Assembly: GCF_949287625.1 (NCBI RefSeq)
Contig: NZ_CASEGO010000008.1
Coordinates: forward strand, 1-64,000
Reading direction: 5' to 3'
From: an uncultured Brachyspira sp.
Lineage (GTDB): Bacteria; Spirochaetota; Brachyspiria; Brachyspirales; Brachyspiraceae
DNA: 64,000 bases
In this document: positions 37,449 to 48,343 of the stretch, piece after piece
Layout of the letters: each line of letters begins with the position of its first letter
How positions within the stretch are numbered: position 1 is the first letter of the stretch
Notes under the pieces: generated by a model
Seen by the model: only the letters and a program-made list of their open reading frames with translations
The model's database searches: none
What the model was told of the DNA's origin: nothing
Position numbers and translations under genes: made by a program

Positions 37449-37925
37449 TTAATGACCTTCGCCTTTAATCATACTTATTATATGCTCCAAAAGAGGTATT
37501 ATCAGATTAGTGCAGTACTCAGCACCTTTTTCACTTCCGGGAAAGTTTACTACAAAAATATTATCATTAATACCAGCATACACTCTTGAAAGAGAAGCAA
37601 ATATAGTTTCTTTCATAGATTCTTGTCTTAGATAATCAGATACCCCTCTTACTTCTTTTTTACAAAAACTTTCTGAAGCTTCAGGAGTTACATCTCTTTT
37701 TGATAAGCCTGTTCCTCCTGTTGTGATTATTATATCAAATTTTTCTTTATTTTCTTTTAAAGTGTTTAATATAATATCAAATTCATCTGGTATAATAATT
37801 TTTTCTATATTTGTAATTTTATTTTTTAATTTCTCTTCAAGAGTTTTTATTATAACAGCACCAGATTTATCTTCATATATTCCTTTATATGCTCTGTCAG
37901 AAACAGTAATAACAAGTATTCTCAA
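37449..37925 (-). CDS. mogA: MogA/MoaB-type molybdopterin adenylyltransferase
   Basis: The 158-aa protein has ILVITVSDRAYKG, TTGGTGLSKRDVTPEA and NFPGSEKGAEY, the MoCF-domain motifs. It adenylylates molybdopterin before metal insertion by MoeA. It starts at TTG with GGAGG upstream, and its first bases overlap the MOSC gene end by 29 bp. It lies just upstream of modA. Confidence 0.85.
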   Translation of the reverse strand: MRILVITVSDRAYKGIYEDKSGAVIIKTLEEKLKNKITNIEKIIIPDEFDIILNTLKENKEKFDIIITTGGTGLSKRDVTPEASESFCKKEVRGVSDYLRQESMKETIFASLSRVYAGINDNIFVVNFPGSEKGAEYCTNLIIPLLEHIISMIKGEGH

Positions 37926-38349
37926 GATTTATTTCTCCTCCCTTAATAACCCTTGCAAATATTCCTCTTTTTGGCATAATGCAGTAGCCTACTAGATTTT
38001 TTATATCACAGCCTTTATGACATTCTTTTCCTATTTTTGACACTTCTAATATTGTATCACCTATATATATTTTAGTACCTAAAGGCAGAGTAAAAAGCTC
38101 TATTCCTCTGGTAGTGATGTTTTCTGCAAAATCGCCTGCTTTAAGAGTGCTTTGCATTTTACTGTTTGTATATTCAATATCTTCAATTGCCAATATAGAA
38201 ACTTGTCTGTCTGTTAATTTATTGAAATGAGCGTCATTAAGTACACCTTTATCTTCTACTAATGTAATTTTATCTACTGGAGTTTTTACTGTACCTGTAT
38301 TTTTAGATATGTTTAAAGAAACGAGTTCAAAATATTTCTTTTCCATCAT
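37897..38349 (-). CDS. MOSC-domain protein
   Basis: The 150-aa protein is a MOSC domain: LVEDKGVLNDAHFNKLTDRQVSILA, DFAENITTRGIEL, LEVSKIGKECHKGCDI with the conserved Cys, and GIFARVIKGGEI. MOSC proteins handle sulfur in molybdenum-cofactor maturation. It overlaps the mogA-like gene and leads the minus-strand operon MOSC-mogA-modABC. Confidence 0.85.
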   Translation of the reverse strand: MMEKKYFELVSLNISKNTGTVKTPVDKITLVEDKGVLNDAHFNKLTDRQVSILAIEDIEYTNSKMQSTLKAGDFAENITTRGIELFTLPLGTKIYIGDTILEVSKIGKECHKGCDIKNLVGYCIMPKRGIFARVIKGGEINLENTCYYCF

Positions 38350-38513
38350 ATTATCCGTTTATCTTACATTTATTTTAAAACTGCTATTATTTAGAAGTTT
38401 ATACAAAAAAGTAAAATATTCAATATTATAATAAATTTTTTTTAGAATTTTGTTTAAAAATTGAAAAAAATTTATTATAATATTATTTGAAATTAATTTT
38501 ATGGTCAAAGTAA

Positions 38514-39374
38514 ATGAATAATAAATATATATTAGATAAGGCATTAGAGTTTGCGGATAATAATATAGAAATAGAGCTTATAAAAATAGATAAAACTTCA
38601 GGCTCATCTCCAAGAACATTGGACGCTTTTATGATAGTGTACAATGAAGATAATAAGCAAAAAACTATGGGTACAATCGGAGGCGGTATATTAGAATTTG
38701 AGGCTGTTAAAGACGCTTTTGAGTTTTTAACTAAAAAAGAAAATCATAATAAAAAATATAATTTAAGCCCAGAGTCTTCTGGCGGAATAGGTATGGTATG
38801 CGGCGGCAGTGCAGATATATCTTTTACATACTTGAATAACAATAAAGATTTTATATATACTCTAAAAAAAGAAATAGAAGATAAAGAAATAAATGTTTAT
38901 ATATTTGGTGCGGGTCATGTATCTTTTGATTTGGCAGAGGTTTTATATAAAATAGGATTTAATTGTATCGTTATAGATGACAGAGAAGAGTTTGCTAATA
39001 AAGAGAGATTTCCTAATGCATATAAAGTATTGGCAGAAGATTATAATAATGTATTTGATAAAATAAATATTACAAATAAAGATTATATAATTATAGTAAC
39101 TAGAGGTCATGCTGATGACTATATAGTAGAAAAAAATGCTCTAAAAACAAATGCAGCTTATATTGGTATGATAGGAAGTAAGAATAAAATAAAAACTCTT
39201 CATGAAAGATTAAAAAAAGAAGAAAATTATACAGATGAAATGATATCGAGAGTGCATGCCCCAATAGGTTTGTCAATAGGGGCAGAAACTACAGAAGAGA
39301 TAGCAATAAGTATAGCAGCAGAACTTATACTCACTAGGGCTATATCTGAAAATAGAAGAAAAATAAAAAAATAA
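38514..39374 (+). CDS. xdhC: XdhC/CoxI-family cofactor-insertion protein
   Basis: The 286-aa protein has the N-terminal XdhC_CoxI domain (TSGSSPRTLDAFMIV, GTIGGGILEFEAV) and a Rossmann domain (VYIFGAGHVSFDLAEVL), followed by GMIGSKNKIKTL and HAPIGLSIGAETTEEIAISIAAEL. XdhC delivers sulfurated molybdenum cofactor to xanthine-dehydrogenase-type enzymes. That implies such a hydroxylase exists elsewhere in the genome. It is divergent from the MOSC gene. Confidence 0.87.
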   Translation: MNNKYILDKALEFADNNIEIELIKIDKTSGSSPRTLDAFMIVYNEDNKQKTMGTIGGGILEFEAVKDAFEFLTKKENHNKKYNLSPESSGGIGMVCGGSADISFTYLNNNKDFIYTLKKEIEDKEINVYIFGAGHVSFDLAEVLYKIGFNCIVIDDREEFANKERFPNAYKVLAEDYNNVFDKINITNKDYIIIVTRGHADDYIVEKNALKTNAAYIGMIGSKNKIKTLHERLKKEENYTDEMISRVHAPIGLSIGAETTEEIAISIAAELILTRAISENRRKIKK

Positions 39375-39412
39375 TTTTTTGTTTTTTAAAATATTTATAA
39401 ATGGGAATTGTT

Positions 39413-40607
39413 ATGGGAAGAACTTTTTTGCATCCGAATGAGGCATTGGAATTGGTATTAAAAAATTGCGAAGATTATGGTAATGAAAAAATATCTGCAC
39501 TTGATTCTTATAATAGAGTTTTGCTTAATGATATTTATGCTTTAAATGATGATCCTCCTTTTAGTAAATCTTCTATGGACGGATATGCTTACAAAAAAGA
39601 AGATGAGAATAAAGAAAGCTATATTTTAAATGAAGATAAAGTTATATATGCAGGTCTTTGCGGTAAAATAAGTATTGGCAGCGGGGAATGTATAAAAATA
39701 ATGACTGGTGCTATGATACCAGATAATTGCAATGCAGTTCAGAGGGTGGAGTGGACAGAAGAAAAAAAAGAGAATAATAAAACAATTATTAAATTTACAA
39801 AGAAAGAAATATCCAATAATATAATAAATAAAGGCAGTAATAAAAAGTCTGGAGATAAAATATTATATAAAAAATTCTTGTTTCCAAAAGATATTGCCAT
39901 ACTTGCAGGATTTGGATATAGTAACATAGAAGTAAAAAAGAAAATTAATACTGCTGTTATATCTACAGGCAATGAGATAGCAAATATAGGCGAAGCTTTG
40001 AAAGATGGACAAATATATGATGCTAATGCCCCTATGCTTGTTTCAAGAACTTCTGCCTTATCATGTAGTAGTAAATTTTACGGAAAAGTTGATGACAATG
40101 AAAAAGAAATAAGAGATATACTTTCAAAAGCAATAAAGGAAAATGATATTATACTCATAAGCGGCGGGGTATCTATGGGTGATTTTGATTACGTGCATAA
40201 GGAGCTTATTAATCTTGGAGTTGAACAGATATTTCATGGAATAGCTATGAAGCCAGGTAAGCCTTTATTTTTTGGTAAACTTGATAAAAAGGCTGTTTTT
40301 GCTTTGCCCGGTAATACAGTTTCTTCTTTTATGACTTTTGAGATAATGGTTAAGCCTTATATATTAAAATGTTTAGGTCTTGAATATGATAATAATTATA
40401 CTAAAGCTGTACTTTTGGAAGATTTTAAAAGAAAAGACACTGAAAGGCTTGAGTATGTACCTGTAAAATTATTTTATGATGAAACTAGATTGTCTGTACA
40501 TCTTATTAAATATAATAACTCTTCTATGATATCGTCTTTTTCTGAGGCTAACGGTATATTAAAAATAGATATTGGTGTTTCTTGTATCGATAAAGGGAGT
40601 ATAGTGG

Positions 40608-40624
<17 letters not shown>
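39413..40624 (+). CDS. moeA: Molybdopterin molybdenumtransferase
   Basis: The product (403 aa from this start) inserts molybdate into adenylylated molybdopterin. Motifs: DDPPFSKSSMDGYA, GAMIPDNCNAVQRVEW, STGNEIANIG, ISGGVSMGDFDYV and KPGKPLFFGKLD...ALPGNTVSS. The ATG at 39413 follows GGGA by 6 nt; an in-frame ATG at 39401 lacks a ribosome binding site. It overlaps moaA by 17 bp. Confidence 0.9.
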
Positions 40625-41405
<781 letters not shown>

Positions 41406-41430
41406 TATTTATATAATAATTGAGGTTAAT

Positions 41431-41883
41431 ATGAATAATAAATTAACACATGTAGATAAAAACGGTAGTGCCAATATGGTTGATGTTGGAGATAAAGATA
41501 TTGTAAAAAGAACAGCAGAGGCTTGCGGAAAAATATATCTATCAAAGGAAACTTTAAAATTAATAGAAGAAAATAATATAAAAAAAGGTGATGTAATATC
41601 TGTAGCTAGAATTGCTGGTATAATGGGTGCTAAGCAGACATCTAATTTGATTCCTTTATGTCATAATATTAATATAGAAAAAGTATCTTTGGATTTTACT
41701 TTAGAAGAAGATGGAATATTAATAAAATCATACTTAAGATGCAGCCATAAGACTGGCATAGAAATGGAGGCATTAACTGCTGTTAGTATTGCCGCACTTA
41801 CTATATGGGATATGTGTAAGGCTGTTGACAAAAATATGAGAATATCTGATATTACTTTACTTTCAAAAACAAAAGAGATTTAG
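41431..41883 (+). CDS. moaC: Cyclic pyranopterin monophosphate synthase
   Basis: The 150-aa protein has LTHVDKNGSANMVDVG, GAKQTSNLIPLCHNINIEKV and GIEMEALTAVSIAALTIWDMCKAVDK, the MoaC motifs. It acts right after MoaA. It lies 25 bp after moaA. moaD, moaE and mobA-type genes are not in the window. GAGGT precedes the ATG. Confidence 0.92.
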   Translation: MNNKLTHVDKNGSANMVDVGDKDIVKRTAEACGKIYLSKETLKLIEENNIKKGDVISVARIAGIMGAKQTSNLIPLCHNINIEKVSLDFTLEEDGILIKSYLRCSHKTGIEMEALTAVSIAALTIWDMCKAVDKNMRISDITLLSKTKEI

Positions 41884-41985
41884 TATTATATACTTTTTTA
41901 GTTTGATTATCATAAGTTTTTATTATATAATAAAAATACTATTTGATTAGAATTAAATAGCATTAAAACTTATGGGTTATTAAAA

Positions 41986-43287
41986 ATGAATGAAAAACTT
42001 AATAGATTAACTTCTCTAATAAAATATGATATGAAGCCTGCATTAGGTGTTACAGAGCCTGCTGCTATAGCTTTTGCAGTATCTAAGGTTAGAAGCTATA
42101 CTAAAGGCGATATAGAAAGTGCTGAAATAGTATTAAATTCTGGTATATATAAAAATGCTTTTACCTGCGGAATACCAAATTCAAATGAATTCGGTAATCT
42201 GTTTGCTGCTGCTTTAGGATTAGCTGCTGGAAATTATGAAAAAGGCTTGGAAGCATTGGAAGATGTAAAAGATGAAGATAATGATAAAGCTAAAAAGTTA
42301 ATAGATGAAAATAAAATAAAAATTGTACTTGGAGATATGAGCTCTAATATATATATAAAGGCTTCTGTTAAAACTAAAACGGATACTGCAGAAGTTATTA
42401 TAAAAGATTATCATACTAATATTGTAAGTATAAAGGTTAATAATACTGTTATATTTAATAAAGAAGATGATGAAAAACAAAAAAATGAAAATGAATCAGA
42501 AAATATTTCTTCAAAAGAGATACTTGATTATACAGTAAATGAAATATTAGAATATATAAATAATGTTAGTATAGAAGACATATCTTTTATAATGGAAGCA
42601 CATAAAATGAATATAGATTTATTTTATTTATCTTTAGAATCAAAGCGTACAGATATAGCAAAAAAGTTATTAAAAATGAATAATAATACAGTATTTTCAG
42701 ATAATGAGATGTCTACAGCACGTTTACTGACAGCAGGAGCAATAGAGGCTAGGGTTTTAGGGCTCAATAAACCAGCTATGAGTATTACAGGAAGCGGTGC
42801 ACATGGTATAATATGTACTATGCCTTTATATGCTTTATTTAAAGTTAATAAACTTAGTGAGGATATTCTGCTTAGAGCAACGGCATTGAGTTTTTTGATA
42901 ACTATGTATATAAAAGAGCATTCCGGCAGACTTTCAGCATTTTGCGGATGCGGTATAGCTGGAGGTACTGGGGCTGCCTGTGCTATAGGGTATTTAAAAG
43001 GTGCTGATTATAAAGAGATAGTTCATATAATTAACAATATGTCAGCTGGAATAACTGGAATGATATGCGATGGAGGAAATCAGGGCTGTGTTATGAAAGC
43101 TATAGTTGCTTTGGATGCAGGATTTAGAGCGGTTGAACTTTCTTTAAGCGGTTCTTATATATTTCCTATTCATGGTATAAATGCTGAAACGCCTGAAGAT
43201 ACTATGAGAAATATGGGGCTTATAGCTTCTGAAGGTATGGTAGAAACAGAAAAAACTATAATCAAAATAATGGAGAGTAAAAGTTAA
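41986..43287 (+). CDS. L-cysteine desulfidase / UPF0597 family protein
   Basis: The 433-aa protein has KPALGVTEPAAIAFAVSKV, MSITGSGAHGI, FCGCGIAGGTGAACAIGYL and GMICDGGNQGCVMKAIVAL, matching the serine-dehydratase-alpha-like UPF0597/CdsB family. The spaced cysteines likely hold a [4Fe-4S] cluster. Members break cysteine to sulfide, ammonia and pyruvate. Next to the molybdenum-cofactor genes it might supply sulfide, but this is inference. Confidence 0.82.
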   Translation: MNEKLNRLTSLIKYDMKPALGVTEPAAIAFAVSKVRSYTKGDIESAEIVLNSGIYKNAFTCGIPNSNEFGNLFAAALGLAAGNYEKGLEALEDVKDEDNDKAKKLIDENKIKIVLGDMSSNIYIKASVKTKTDTAEVIIKDYHTNIVSIKVNNTVIFNKEDDEKQKNENESENISSKEILDYTVNEILEYINNVSIEDISFIMEAHKMNIDLFYLSLESKRTDIAKKLLKMNNNTVFSDNEMSTARLLTAGAIEARVLGLNKPAMSITGSGAHGIICTMPLYALFKVNKLSEDILLRATALSFLITMYIKEHSGRLSAFCGCGIAGGTGAACAIGYLKGADYKEIVHIINNMSAGITGMICDGGNQGCVMKAIVALDAGFRAVELSLSGSYIFPIHGINAETPEDTMRNMGLIASEGMVETEKTIIKIMESKS

Positions 43288-43380
43288 TTATATCGATAAA
43301 AAAGTGACTATTAATTTTTAAATAGATTGTATTTTTATTAAATATAATATAAAATGTTTATTAAAGAACAATAAAATTAC

Positions 43381-43408
43381 TTGACTTATATACATTATAT
43401 ATTATAAT
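43381..43408 (+). promoter_or_regulatory. Promoter of the cheW-rbfA run
   Basis: TTGACT (43381-43386), a 16-bp spacer and TATAAT (43403-43408). An AAAGGAG ribosome binding site follows near 43422, before the ATG at 43435. Confidence 0.65.
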
Positions 43409-43434
43409 TTATAGTACGATTTAAAGGAGTTAAC

Positions 43435-43914
43435 ATGAGTAGTGCTATATCAAATCAAATACTTGTATTTAAGATAAATAACGAATTATACGGAATAGAT
43501 ATTCTTAAAGTTCAGGAAATATTAAATTTTATGCAGCCTTCGCCTATACCTAATTGTCCGGAATATTTAAAAGGTATTATTAATTTGAGAGGTACTATAA
43601 TTCTTGTTATAGATTTAAGGGCTAGATTCCATTTTGATGAACCTATGAATCCAGAAAACTGTGTAATCGTTGTTGTTGCTATAGGTGATAAAAAATACGG
43701 ATTAGTTGTTGACTCTGTATCTGATGTTCTTACTATAAATAGTGAAAATATACAGGAAGATATAGATATGCATGTTGGCATAGACAGCAGATATATAATG
43801 GGATTGGTAAAAGCCAATGAACAGATGATCATTTTAGTTGATATAGATAAAGTATTTATTAAAGATGAACTTGATGATTTAAGTACTGCTATTAATAATT
43901 CTATAGTAAAATAA
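43435..43914 (+). CDS. cheW: CheW chemotaxis coupling protein
   Basis: The 159-aa CheW-domain protein (FKINNELYGIDILKVQEIL, LKGIINLRGTIILVIDLRARF, GLVVDSVSDVL) links chemoreceptors to the CheA kinase. It is followed within 6 bp by rbfA, an unrelated gene. A paralogue of cheW elsewhere is possible. Confidence 0.9.
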   Translation: MSSAISNQILVFKINNELYGIDILKVQEILNFMQPSPIPNCPEYLKGIINLRGTIILVIDLRARFHFDEPMNPENCVIVVVAIGDKKYGLVVDSVSDVLTINSENIQEDIDMHVGIDSRYIMGLVKANEQMIILVDIDKVFIKDELDDLSTAINNSIVK

Positions 43915-43919
43915 TATAT

Positions 43920-44276
<357 letters not shown>

Positions 44277-44313
44277 TTTATAAAAACATTACAATATATT
44301 AAAGGCCTATTTA

Positions 44314-45309
44314 ATGTCTACTGATAATATAAATACAACAAAAAAAGAGATAATAGAAAGATTATCAAAAGCTCAGAATATTACAATAACAGGGCATAGA
44401 AATCCAGACTGCGATTGTATATGTTCCGGTCTTGCTTTATCTTTGATTATAAAAAATATCTTTAACAAAGAGGCTATTGTTGTTAATACTGATAAAATGC
44501 AGAGAGATTTGCAAAATGTTTTATTTGTTGATAGAGTAATTTTTGAAGTTAATGAAAATACTCTTCCTAAGAAAGATGTTTTAGTTATTTTGGATTCAGG
44601 AGATATAGATAGAATAGGCTGGCTTTCTGATATTACAGATAAATATAATGAAGTAATTTTCATAGATCATCATAAAGTGAGAAACATTAAAGGTGTTACT
44701 ATGTTTTATGATGATACTTCAGCAGGTGCTACTTGCGAGATAATATTTGATATATTTCAGGATTATGCCGATAAAATGGACTCTTCAATAGCAACACTTT
44801 TATACAGTGGAATTTGTACTGATACTGGAAGTTTTATATTTAGCAATACTACAGAAAGAACGCTTCTTTATGGTTCAAAGTTAATGAAAATAGGTGTTAT
44901 ACAGGAAAATCTTGGAAATGTTGTAAGAAAGAGATATACTAGAAATGATGTATCTGCATTGATGGAAATATATAGAAGAATGATAATAGACTATGATAGA
45001 AAAATAGGCTATATATGTCTGGAAGATAGTATTTGCGGTATTAATATAAAAGAGCTTGGAGTTAGTGCGTCAGACACTCTTATACAAATGGACGATGTTC
45101 TTATCGGCTTTATTATTCATGAAAATAAAGATGATTTCAGAGTAAGTATGAGAAGCAGAGCATCTAAAGATATCAGAGATATTGCAGAGAGTTTCGGCGG
45201 CGGCGGACATCCTAAAGCATCTGGTTTTTCTGTTTCAAAAAAAGAATATACTAGAGAAAAATTGATAAAAGAGATAAAAGATAAATTAATTGCTTTATTA
45301 GATTCATAA
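44314..45309 (+). CDS. DHH-family phosphoesterase, NrnA-like
   Basis: The 331-aa protein has the DHH motifs TGHRNPDCDCICSGLAL, VILDSGDIDRIG, IDHHKVRN and GICTDTGSF, and a DHHA1 end, GGGGHPKASGF. It fits bifunctional oligoribonuclease/pAp phosphatases (NrnA). The first motif is NPDCDCICS where NPDGDAIGS is usual, but the metal-binding aspartates are kept. Confidence 0.87.
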   Translation: MSTDNINTTKKEIIERLSKAQNITITGHRNPDCDCICSGLALSLIIKNIFNKEAIVVNTDKMQRDLQNVLFVDRVIFEVNENTLPKKDVLVILDSGDIDRIGWLSDITDKYNEVIFIDHHKVRNIKGVTMFYDDTSAGATCEIIFDIFQDYADKMDSSIATLLYSGICTDTGSFIFSNTTERTLLYGSKLMKIGVIQENLGNVVRKRYTRNDVSALMEIYRRMIIDYDRKIGYICLEDSICGINIKELGVSASDTLIQMDDVLIGFIIHENKDDFRVSMRSRASKDIRDIAESFGGGGHPKASGFSVSKKEYTREKLIKEIKDKLIALLDS

Positions 45310-45312
45310 TTT

Positions 45313-45804
45313 ATGACAAGAGATAATATTATAATATATACAGACGGCGGCTGCAGAGGAAATCCGGGGCTTGGGGCTTGGGGAGCTATACTTATAAGCG
45401 AAAAGCATAATTTGCGTCTTGAAATAGGTGAAAGCGAAGATAATACCACAAATAATAGAATGGAGATGAAGGCTGCTATTAAAGCACTTGAAAGATTAAA
45501 ACATTCTCATAATATTAAATTATATAGTGATAGTGCATATTTAGTTAATGGTATGACAAAATGGATATACTCTTGGCAGAAAAATAATTGGATAAAAAGC
45601 GATAAAAAGCCTGTTGAAAACAAAGAGTATTGGCTTAAATTGATTGAATTATCAAGTAAACATAATATAGAGTTCATAAAAGTAAAGGGACATTCCAATA
45701 ATAAAGAAAATAACCGTGCTGATGAAATAGTTAATATTTTGATGGATAAGCATATTGAAAGCGGTAAAACAGTTTCATTTAATGAAAAAACTCAGTATTG
45801 TTAA
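45313..45804 (+). CDS. rnhA: Ribonuclease HI
   Basis: The 163-aa protein has IYTDGGCRGNPGLGAWGAI, NNRMEMKAAIKAL, LYSDSAYLVNGM and VKGHSNNKENNRADEI, providing the D-E-D-D catalytic set. It removes RNA from RNA/DNA hybrids. It starts 4 bp after the phosphoesterase gene. Confidence 0.92.
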   Translation: MTRDNIIIYTDGGCRGNPGLGAWGAILISEKHNLRLEIGESEDNTTNNRMEMKAAIKALERLKHSHNIKLYSDSAYLVNGMTKWIYSWQKNNWIKSDKKPVENKEYWLKLIELSSKHNIEFIKVKGHSNNKENNRADEIVNILMDKHIESGKTVSFNEKTQYC

Positions 45805-45811
45805 TTTCTTA

Positions 45812-45839
45812 TTGACATAATTGATATAAAATATATAAT
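45812..45839 (+). promoter_or_regulatory. Promoter of the phase-variable regulator
   Basis: TTGACA (45812-45817), a 16-bp spacer and TATAAT (45834-45839). The predicted +1 near 45846 leaves a leader of about 25 nt before ATG 45872; no good ribosome binding site is visible in it. Confidence 0.65.
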
Positions 45840-45871
45840 ATCGTATATTTATATCATTATTGTTTTTTAGT

Positions 45872-47188
45872 ATGGACACAAGACACAAGACACAAGACAC
45901 AAGACACAAGACACAAGACACAAGACACAAGACACAAGACACAAGACACAAGACACAAGACACAAGACACAAGGACACAAGACACAAGACACAAGACACA
46001 AGACACAAGACACAAGACACAAGACACAAGACACAAGACACAAGACACAAACTCATAAAATATCCTAAATCATCTATAATATTCAAAAGCAGTGAAAAAC
46101 CAGAAAACTATTTTTATATAATCATAAAAGGTAAAACATTATCTTATAATAATTTTATTAAAGACTCTAATTTTTTTAGTAAAAATGGCGATATTATAGG
46201 TTTAATATCATCTATAACAAACGAACCATATTTTTCTTCAATAGAAGCTATAGAAGACTGTGAGCTTTTTGAGATAGAAATAGAAAGTATAAAAGATATT
46301 CATAATAAAAATATTATTAAAAGAATATCCAGTTATTTATTGTTTACTCTTGAGGTGTGGCTTAGTAAATATTATAATATTTTAATCAATAACAAAATAG
46401 ATTTGTATAATAAAGAAGATACATTACTAATGGCTAAAATATATAAAAACAATGGTTTTGAAGATGCAGGATATAAGCTTTGCATATCTCATATAAATAC
46501 ATTTCAAGATTGTGAAAATTGCGATGATGTAGCAGATTTCTTAAAACATTTAAAACCAGCTTCTGAACCCATAAAAATTGATAAAAATGTATATAAATTT
46601 CAAAAGGGATATTGTTTATACACTGAACTTGATATCATTAATAATATTTACCATATAAAATCTGGAAAAATTGGAATATATAATATAATTAATTCAAAGC
46701 ATACAGTAGGAGTTATATATAAAAGTAATCATATTTTAAGCTTTGTAAATCCTAAACAGGAATATAAACCACTATTGATGACAGCAGTAGTGCTTGAGGA
46801 GGCTGTAATAGAAATATTGCCGTATGATGATTTTATAAAAAAGTTATATACAGATATTAGTTTAAGATTAGATTATATAAAAATGAATTCTATGAAGATT
46901 ATAACTACAATATTAAAAATAAAGGCTTTAAATAAAAAAAATATAAAAGAAAAGATTATTGTTTTGATATATTCTATATTAAAGATAGAAACATTATTTA
47001 ATGACAATAAAAAAATAAAATTATTATATTCTTATGAAGATATAAAAAATATGCTGAACTTATCAATATCTCATACAGAAATATATTTACTTCTTAGCAA
47101 CATAAATCATATTGAAGCTGATTTATTTAATAATATTATAATTACTGATGCCGAGAGCTATCTTAATGAATATTCCAATTATATATAA
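45872..47188 (+). CDS. Cyclic-nucleotide-binding-type regulator with phase-variable start
   Basis: From ATG 45872 the product is 438 aa. Codons 2-60 are a heptanucleotide repeat that reads as DTRHKTQ units. A cNMP-binding-like beta-barrel follows at about residues 60-150 (YPKSSIIF, ENYFYIIIKG), then a second at about 230-330 (YKFQKGYCLY, IYHIKSGKIGIYN) and a C-terminal helical region with a possible Crp-like HTH (SYEDIKNMLNLSISHTEIYLLL). As read here the repeat count keeps the frame open. In the other two frames stop codons occur within 20 nt of the repeat end. An in-frame TTG at 45860 is an alternative start. Confidence 0.75.
   Translation: MDTRHKTQDTRHKTQDTRHKTQDTRHKTQDTRHKDTRHKTQDTRHKTQDTRHKTQDTRHKLIKYPKSSIIFKSSEKPENYFYIIIKGKTLSYNNFIKDSNFFSKNGDIIGLISSITNEPYFSSIEAIEDCELFEIEIESIKDIHNKNIIKRISSYLLFTLEVWLSKYYNILINNKIDLYNKEDTLLMAKIYKNNGFEDAGYKLCISHINTFQDCENCDDVADFLKHLKPASEPIKIDKNVYKFQKGYCLYTELDIINNIYHIKSGKIGIYNIINSKHTVGVIYKSNHILSFVNPKQEYKPLLMTAVVLEEAVIEILPYDDFIKKLYTDISLRLDYIKMNSMKIITTILKIKALNKKNIKEKIIVLIYSILKIETLFNDNKKIKLLYSYEDIKNMLNLSISHTEIYLLLSNINHIEADLFNNIIITDAESYLNEYSNYI
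45875..46050 (+). repeat. Heptanucleotide tandem repeat, 25 copies
   Basis: GACACAA is repeated 14 times (45875-45972), then one extra G (45973), then 11 more copies (45974-46050). The repeat directly follows the ATG codon. Since 7 is not a multiple of 3, gain or loss of one unit shifts the reading frame. Confidence 0.97.
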
Positions 47189-47253
47189 CAGCTTTTCTCA
47201 AGTTATTTTTATATTTTATAAAGGGCAACATAATTAAATTAACATAATAATAC

Positions 47254-47282
47254 TTTACAATTTTTCTTCTTTTTAGTATAAT
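47254..47282 (+). promoter_or_regulatory. Promoter of the oligopeptide-type permease genes
   Basis: TTTACA (47254-47259), a 17-bp spacer and TATAAT (47277-47282), with the -10 in the TTTTAGTATAAT context. AAGGAT follows before the ATG at 47303. Confidence 0.6.
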
Positions 47283-47302
47283 GTTTTTTAAAGGATTATA
47301 TT

Positions 47303-48343
47303 ATGTTTACTTATTTTGTTATAAAACGTATATTAAAAGGCATAATCATGTTTATAATACTTATGTTTATGTCATCTGCTATATTCAATACTGTAAGCGA
47401 AAAAACTCTAAAATCTCAGATAGAAGAAAATATAAATGCAGAAGTTAGAGGGCTTAGTAATATGCGTACTGAAGATATAGAGAATTTTATCAAAGAGAGA
47501 AGGGCATATTACTACGATATATACTGGCTTAATAGGAGTATAGGAGAGAGAATATTTATACGTGCTGTTAATACAATAACTTTTCAGTTTGGAAAATCGG
47601 CTATTATGATGGATTCAAACGGAAATAGAGAAGTTATAAAAATAATAGGGGAAGCACTTCCTCGTTCTATAATACTTTTTACAACAGCTTCAGTTATACA
47701 AATGATAATAGGGCTTATAATAGGACTTATAAAGGCAAGAAAAGCAGGAGGATTATTCGATAGGACTACAAGCATTATTACTATGATAGTATACGGCATG
47801 CCTACTTGGTGGCTTTCTATGATACTTATAATGGTATTCGTTTATAAGTTCAATTTATTTCCTTCTGGAGGGGTACATTCAATACCTGTACCTACTGGTA
47901 TAATGTATTATTTAGATATGTTATGGCATATGTCTCTGCCTTTGATTACATTAACATTAATAGGTTTTTGGGGACTTTCATTTGTAGTAAGAAACATAGT
48001 ATTATCTACTTTGCAGGAAGATTATATAATGGCTGCACGTGCCAGAGGGATATCAGAAAAATCAGTTTTACTTGGACATACTTTGAGAAGTTCAGCTCCT
48101 CCTATAGTTACTATAACATTATTAGGGCTTCTTGGTTCTATTGCAGGATCTATTATATTTGAGGGTATATTTTCTTGGCCTGGTCTTGGAAATCTTTATT
48201 GGATATCAGTTCAGCAAAATGATATACCTGTGTTAATGGGGAATTTAGCTATCACTACAGCACTTTATCAATTCGGACTTGTAGTTCTTGATATATCTTA
48301 CGGATTTTTAGATCCTAGAATAAAAGTAGGAGGCAGGTTATAA
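47303..48343 (+). CDS. Peptide/nickel-type ABC transporter permease (DppB/OppB-like)
   Basis: The 346-aa protein has about six helices and the permease loop DYIMAARARGISEKSVLLGHTLRSSAPPIVT. GLVVLDISYGFLDPRIK is the typical DppB/OppB end. It forms the inner-membrane channel with the next gene. Its stop overlaps the next start by 1 bp (TAATG). No binding protein or ATPase gene is adjacent. Confidence 0.87.
   Translation: MFTYFVIKRILKGIIMFIILMFMSSAIFNTVSEKTLKSQIEENINAEVRGLSNMRTEDIENFIKERRAYYYDIYWLNRSIGERIFIRAVNTITFQFGKSAIMMDSNGNREVIKIIGEALPRSIILFTTASVIQMIIGLIIGLIKARKAGGLFDRTTSIITMIVYGMPTWWLSMILIMVFVYKFNLFPSGGVHSIPVPTGIMYYLDMLWHMSLPLITLTLIGFWGLSFVVRNIVLSTLQEDYIMAARARGISEKSVLLGHTLRSSAPPIVTITLLGLLGSIAGSIIFEGIFSWPGLGNLYWISVQQNDIPVLMGNLAITTALYQFGLVVLDISYGFLDPRIKVGGRL

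Noticed and set aside
45875..46050. Tandem array resembling a CRISPR
   Set aside because: Units are 7 bp with no spacers, so it is a microsatellite in a coding region.
45775..46086. Minus-strand open frame of repeated LVSCVLC-type residues
   Set aside because: It is only the complement of the GACACAA repeat, which has no stop in any frame; no ribosome binding site or non-repeat coding content.
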